Below the pieces are notes generated by a model. It was given only the letters and a program-made list of their open reading frames with translations. It made no database searches and was not told where the DNA came from. Shown here piece after piece: positions 5,654 through 7,470 of a stretch of 7,470 nucleotides of DNA. How positions within the stretch are numbered: position 1 is the first letter of the stretch; each line of letters begins with the position of its first letter. Source of the DNA: an uncultured Corynebacterium sp. (GTDB lineage Bacteria; Actinomycetota; Actinomycetes; Mycobacteriales; Mycobacteriaceae); NCBI RefSeq assembly GCF_937999985.1, contig NZ_CALLDG010000200.1:1-7470 (forward strand), given 5' to 3'. The translations under genes and the position numbers were made by a program.

Positions 5654-6252
5654 GTATTCGAGTACTACTCGCCGAGGACCAATCACTGGTGCGCGGGGCG
5701 CTGATCGCACTGCTGAACGCGGAGCCGGACATCGAGGTCGTTGCCGAATGTGCGACCGGGACCGAAGCCGTGGCCCTCGCCCGGAAGCAGCCCATCGACG
5801 TGGCCCTGCTGGACATCGAGATGCCGGGACTAAACGGCATCGATGCCGCGAAGGAGCTGGCCGGTAATCGATGCCGCTGCCTGATCGTAACGACATTCGG
5901 CAAGGCCGGGTACGTCAAACGTGCGATGGAGGTGGGCGTGGACGGGTTCATCGTTAAGGACACGCCTCCCGAGGAGCTCGCCGACGCGATCCGGCGGGTC
6001 CATGCCGGCCTGCGCGTTATCGACCCGACGCTTGCCCAGGAAAGCCTATTGACGCCCGATAATCCCCTTAGCGAGAGGGAAACCGAGGTGTGCCAGCAGC
6101 TCTTCGAGGGCAAGAGCTCCCCTTCCATCGCCAAGGCGCTGCACCTTTCGCCGGGAACTGTGCGTAACCACATCTCCAGCATCATGGCGAAGACAGGCGC
6201 GGGGAATCGCTACGAGGCGGCGCATCTGGCGAAAACGAATGGGTGGATCTAG
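5650..6252 (+). CDS. Response regulator, NarL/LuxR family (DesR/YvfU-like)
   Basis: This 200-residue regulator has an N-terminal receiver domain (about 2-118) with acidic pocket Glu9/Asp10, phospho-acceptor Asp55 (LLDIEMPGLNG), Thr81/Thr82 and Lys103 (IVKDTPPEEL). A linker leads to a C-terminal LuxR/NarL helix-turn-helix (about 138-200), with LSERETEV and the recognition segment LSPGTVRNHISSIMAKTGA. All residues needed for phosphorylation are present. The ATG overlaps the kinase stop (ATGA) and has a strong AAGGAGG (5636-5642) at 7 nt spacing. It most likely autoregulates the operon, possibly through the palindrome at 2769-2786. No clear terminator follows; only a 4-bp stem (6253-6266) is visible. 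Confidence 0.94.
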   Translation: MSIRVLLAEDQSLVRGALIALLNAEPDIEVVAECATGTEAVALARKQPIDVALLDIEMPGLNGIDAAKELAGNRCRCLIVTTFGKAGYVKRAMEVGVDGFIVKDTPPEELADAIRRVHAGLRVIDPTLAQESLLTPDNPLSERETEVCQQLFEGKSSPSIAKALHLSPGTVRNHISSIMAKTGAGNRYEAAHLAKTNGWI

Positions 6253-6289
6253 CTCGCGCTGCCGAGTAGCTGAACCACTGTTAGGTTTA

Positions 6290-6305
6290 TGTGAGTTACT
6301 TCACG
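6290..6305 (+). promoter_or_regulatory. GlxR (CRP-family) binding-site candidate upstream of the GDPD gene
   Basis: TGTGAGTTACTTCACG matches the corynebacterial GlxR consensus TGTGANNTANNTCACA at every defined base except the last (G for A). It lies 38 nt before the GDPD ATG. A weak TANNNT (TAGGTT, 6282-6287) just upstream would put the transcription start inside the site, implying repression by cAMP-bound GlxR; the promoter itself is uncertain. Confidence 0.5.
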
Positions 6306-6343
6306 ACTCCACCGCAGCACTCACAACTCGCAGTTAGGAAAGC

Positions 6344-7387
6344 ATGAAGACATCCCTCACCTGGCGCAAGACCGCTGCCGCAGCAGTGGCCGCCATCGTT
6401 TCCCTCAGTTCCGCCGGCACCGCAGCTGCCGCGCAGGGCTCCATCGCCGGATCCTCCTTTAGCTTCGGCTCCTCCATCGCCGGATCCTCGAAGCCTGAGC
6501 AAAGCAAGCCACAGGGCTTCGACTTGCAGTCCCACCGTGGTGGCCGCGGTGAGTACACCGAGGAATCCCGCAAGGCATTCGAAGAGTCCGTGAAGATGGG
6601 CGTATCCACCCTGGAACTGGACATCGTAATGGCCGAGGACGGCACCCCGGTTGTTTGGCACGACCCGGCAATCCAGGCCGACAAGTGCACCGACACCAAG
6701 CCCGCCACCGAGAACGACCCGGAGTTCCCCTACGTGGGCAAGCTCGTCCACGAGCTGAACTGGAAGCAGCTGCAGACCTTGAACTGCAACAAGGTGTTGA
6801 AGGACTTCCCGGATGCGAAGGCCGAGGAAGAAAACAAGCTGCTACAGCTGCAGGACGTGTTCGAGATCGCCGCTGCCGACCCGCAGATGCGCTTCAACAT
6901 CGAAACCAAAATCGAGGCAGAGGAACCCGACAAATCCGCCGAGCCGCAGGAGTTCGTCGACGCGATCCTACCGGTTGTGCGGGCCAACAAGGCTACGTCC
7001 CGAACCACCATCCAGTCCTTCGACTGGCGCTCGCTGCCACTGGTGCGCAAGGCCCAGCCGGACATTTCTCTGGCTCTTCTTTATGACGCCACCACGTGGA
7101 AGTCCGGCTCCCAGTGGATCGGTGATGTGGACTACGACAAGGTTGGCGGCAATGTTAACAAGGCCGCGACCCAGCTGGGTGCGGAGATCCTCTCTCCTCA
7201 CTACAAGCTGGTCACTCCGGAAAGCGTGGCCTCCGCCCACGAGGCGGGCCTGCAGGTTCTGCCGTGGACGGTCAATGAGAAGCCCGACATGCAGGCCGTG
7301 ATCGACGCGAAGGTCGACGGTCTGATCACCGATTACCCGACCCGCGGCATGGAGGTTCTCAAGGAGAACAAGCGCCAAGTTCTCTAG
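6344..7387 (+). CDS. glpQ: Secreted glycerophosphodiester phosphodiesterase (GDPD)
   Basis: The product is 347 residues. It should hydrolyse glycerophosphodiesters (deacylated phospholipid head groups) to glycerol-3-phosphate plus an alcohol, outside the membrane. A Sec-type signal peptide is plain: a Lys/Arg n-region (1-9), an Ala-rich core and a cleavage site near Ala30-Gln31; there is no lipobox Cys or twin arginine. A Ser/Gly linker (31-57) follows, containing an imperfect 11-residue duplication (SIAGSS twice). Catalytic features are the His64-Arg65 pair (HRGGRG), Glu91/Asp93 (LELDI), His106 (VVWHDP), Glu187 and Lys189 (NIETKIE), then FDWR, PWTVNE and GLITDYPTRG. The usual PENT motif reads TEES here. 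The mature protein has only two cysteines (115 and 148), which may form a disulfide. The start has AGGAAAG (6336-6342) close by. A GlxR-like site lies upstream; a minus-strand gene converges on its stop. Confidence 0.92.
   Translation: MKTSLTWRKTAAAAVAAIVSLSSAGTAAAAQGSIAGSSFSFGSSIAGSSKPEQSKPQGFDLQSHRGGRGEYTEESRKAFEESVKMGVSTLELDIVMAEDGTPVVWHDPAIQADKCTDTKPATENDPEFPYVGKLVHELNWKQLQTLNCNKVLKDFPDAKAEEENKLLQLQDVFEIAAADPQMRFNIETKIEAEEPDKSAEPQEFVDAILPVVRANKATSRTTIQSFDWRSLPLVRKAQPDISLALLYDATTWKSGSQWIGDVDYDKVGGNVNKAATQLGAEILSPHYKLVTPESVASAHEAGLQVLPWTVNEKPDMQAVIDAKVDGLITDYPTRGMEVLKENKRQVL
6440..6489 (+). repeat. 17-bp direct repeat within the GDPD linker
   Basis: TCCATCGCCGGATCCTC occurs at 6440-6456 and again at 6473-6489, with a 33-bp period, encoding SIAGSS twice eleven codons apart. 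It looks like a small in-frame tandem duplication in the low-complexity linker after the signal peptide. Confidence 0.8.
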
Positions 7388-7470
7388 GCGAGTTTGAGCT
7401 CCCGGTAGCGATTCGCCGCAGCCAGGATTTCCGCCCCGCGCGGGCGGCTCAGGTGGCCGGGGTGATCACG
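7384..7470 (-). CDS. 3' end of an unidentified minus-strand gene (partial)
   Basis: Reading the minus strand inward from the window edge gives 28 open codons ending in TAG at 7386-7384. The peptide ends GAEILAAANRYRELKLA. Third positions are mostly G or C, as in the real genes here, and the plus-strand frames offer no continuation. The stop codon overlaps that of the GDPD gene by three bases in a convergent arrangement. No family is recognisable from so short a tail, and the start lies outside the window. It could still be a chance frame. Confidence 0.5.
   Translation of the reverse strand, partial: RDHPGHLSRPRGAEILAAANRYRELKLA

Noticed and set aside
5475..6185. 236-codon minus-strand open frame opposite the response regulator
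   Set aside because: The opposite strand encodes an intact receiver plus HTH protein with all key residues; this frame shows no domain.
6253..6266. Possible terminator after the response regulator (CTCG/CGAG stem)
   Set aside because: The stem has only 4 bp and no T run follows, so it is not supportable as an intrinsic terminator.
1..7470. CRISPR arrays, insertion sequences or large repeats
   Set aside because: No spaced direct-repeat series, transposase frames or terminal inverted repeats were found by reading both strands.

Overview
The window reads as chromosomal DNA of a GC-rich actinobacterium, most likely Corynebacterium. The protein families point there (a polyprenol-phosphate-mannose-dependent GT87-type mannosyltransferase, an actinobacterial-looking secreted GDPD). 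So does a near-perfect match to the corynebacterial GlxR (CRP-family) operator, and so do several apparently leaderless starts (TANNNT, then 7 nt, then ATG). The genus is inferred from these signs and was not tested by a search.

Layout. Position 1 lies inside an RraA-family gene, which ends at 412 and is followed by a clear intrinsic terminator (427-468). A tRNA-Pro(GGG) gene follows at 482-555, then a 59-residue two-helix membrane protein (579-758, +). On the minus strand, converging on that small gene, lies a complete type II toxin-antitoxin operon: yefM (1278-1024) and yoeB (1024-764), with its own promoter and TGTACA-type operators. Upstream of it, also on the minus strand, is a polytopic GT87-like mannosyltransferase (2684-1371).

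A divergent intergenic region (2685-2844) holds two inverted repeats and separates the mannosyltransferase from a tightly coupled plus-strand operon. That operon encodes an ABC ATPase (2845-3762), an ABC-2 permease (3765-4526), a DesK/NarL-type histidine kinase with six membrane helices (4526-5653) and a LuxR/NarL-type response regulator (5650-6252). The gene order matches the YvfRSTU-like class of self-contained exporter plus two-component modules. The kinase probably senses an envelope or membrane signal and the regulator probably controls the exporter; the ligand and substrate cannot be read from the sequence.

After a short gap with a GlxR-like site comes a secreted glycerophosphodiester phosphodiesterase (6344-7387). 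It overlaps by a few bases the 3' end of a minus-strand gene that runs out of the window (7470-7384).

The points most worth a second look are: a YoeB toxin with Arg where the family has its catalytic His83; the compact operator and promoter architecture of yefM; the CCATGAC-N4-GTCATGG palindrome ahead of the exporter/two-component operon; the recurring TANNNT-N7-ATG geometry; and the GlxR-like site before the GDPD gene. I did not find convincing evidence of a wholly new biological system. The four-gene sensor-exporter operon is the least characterised functional unit.
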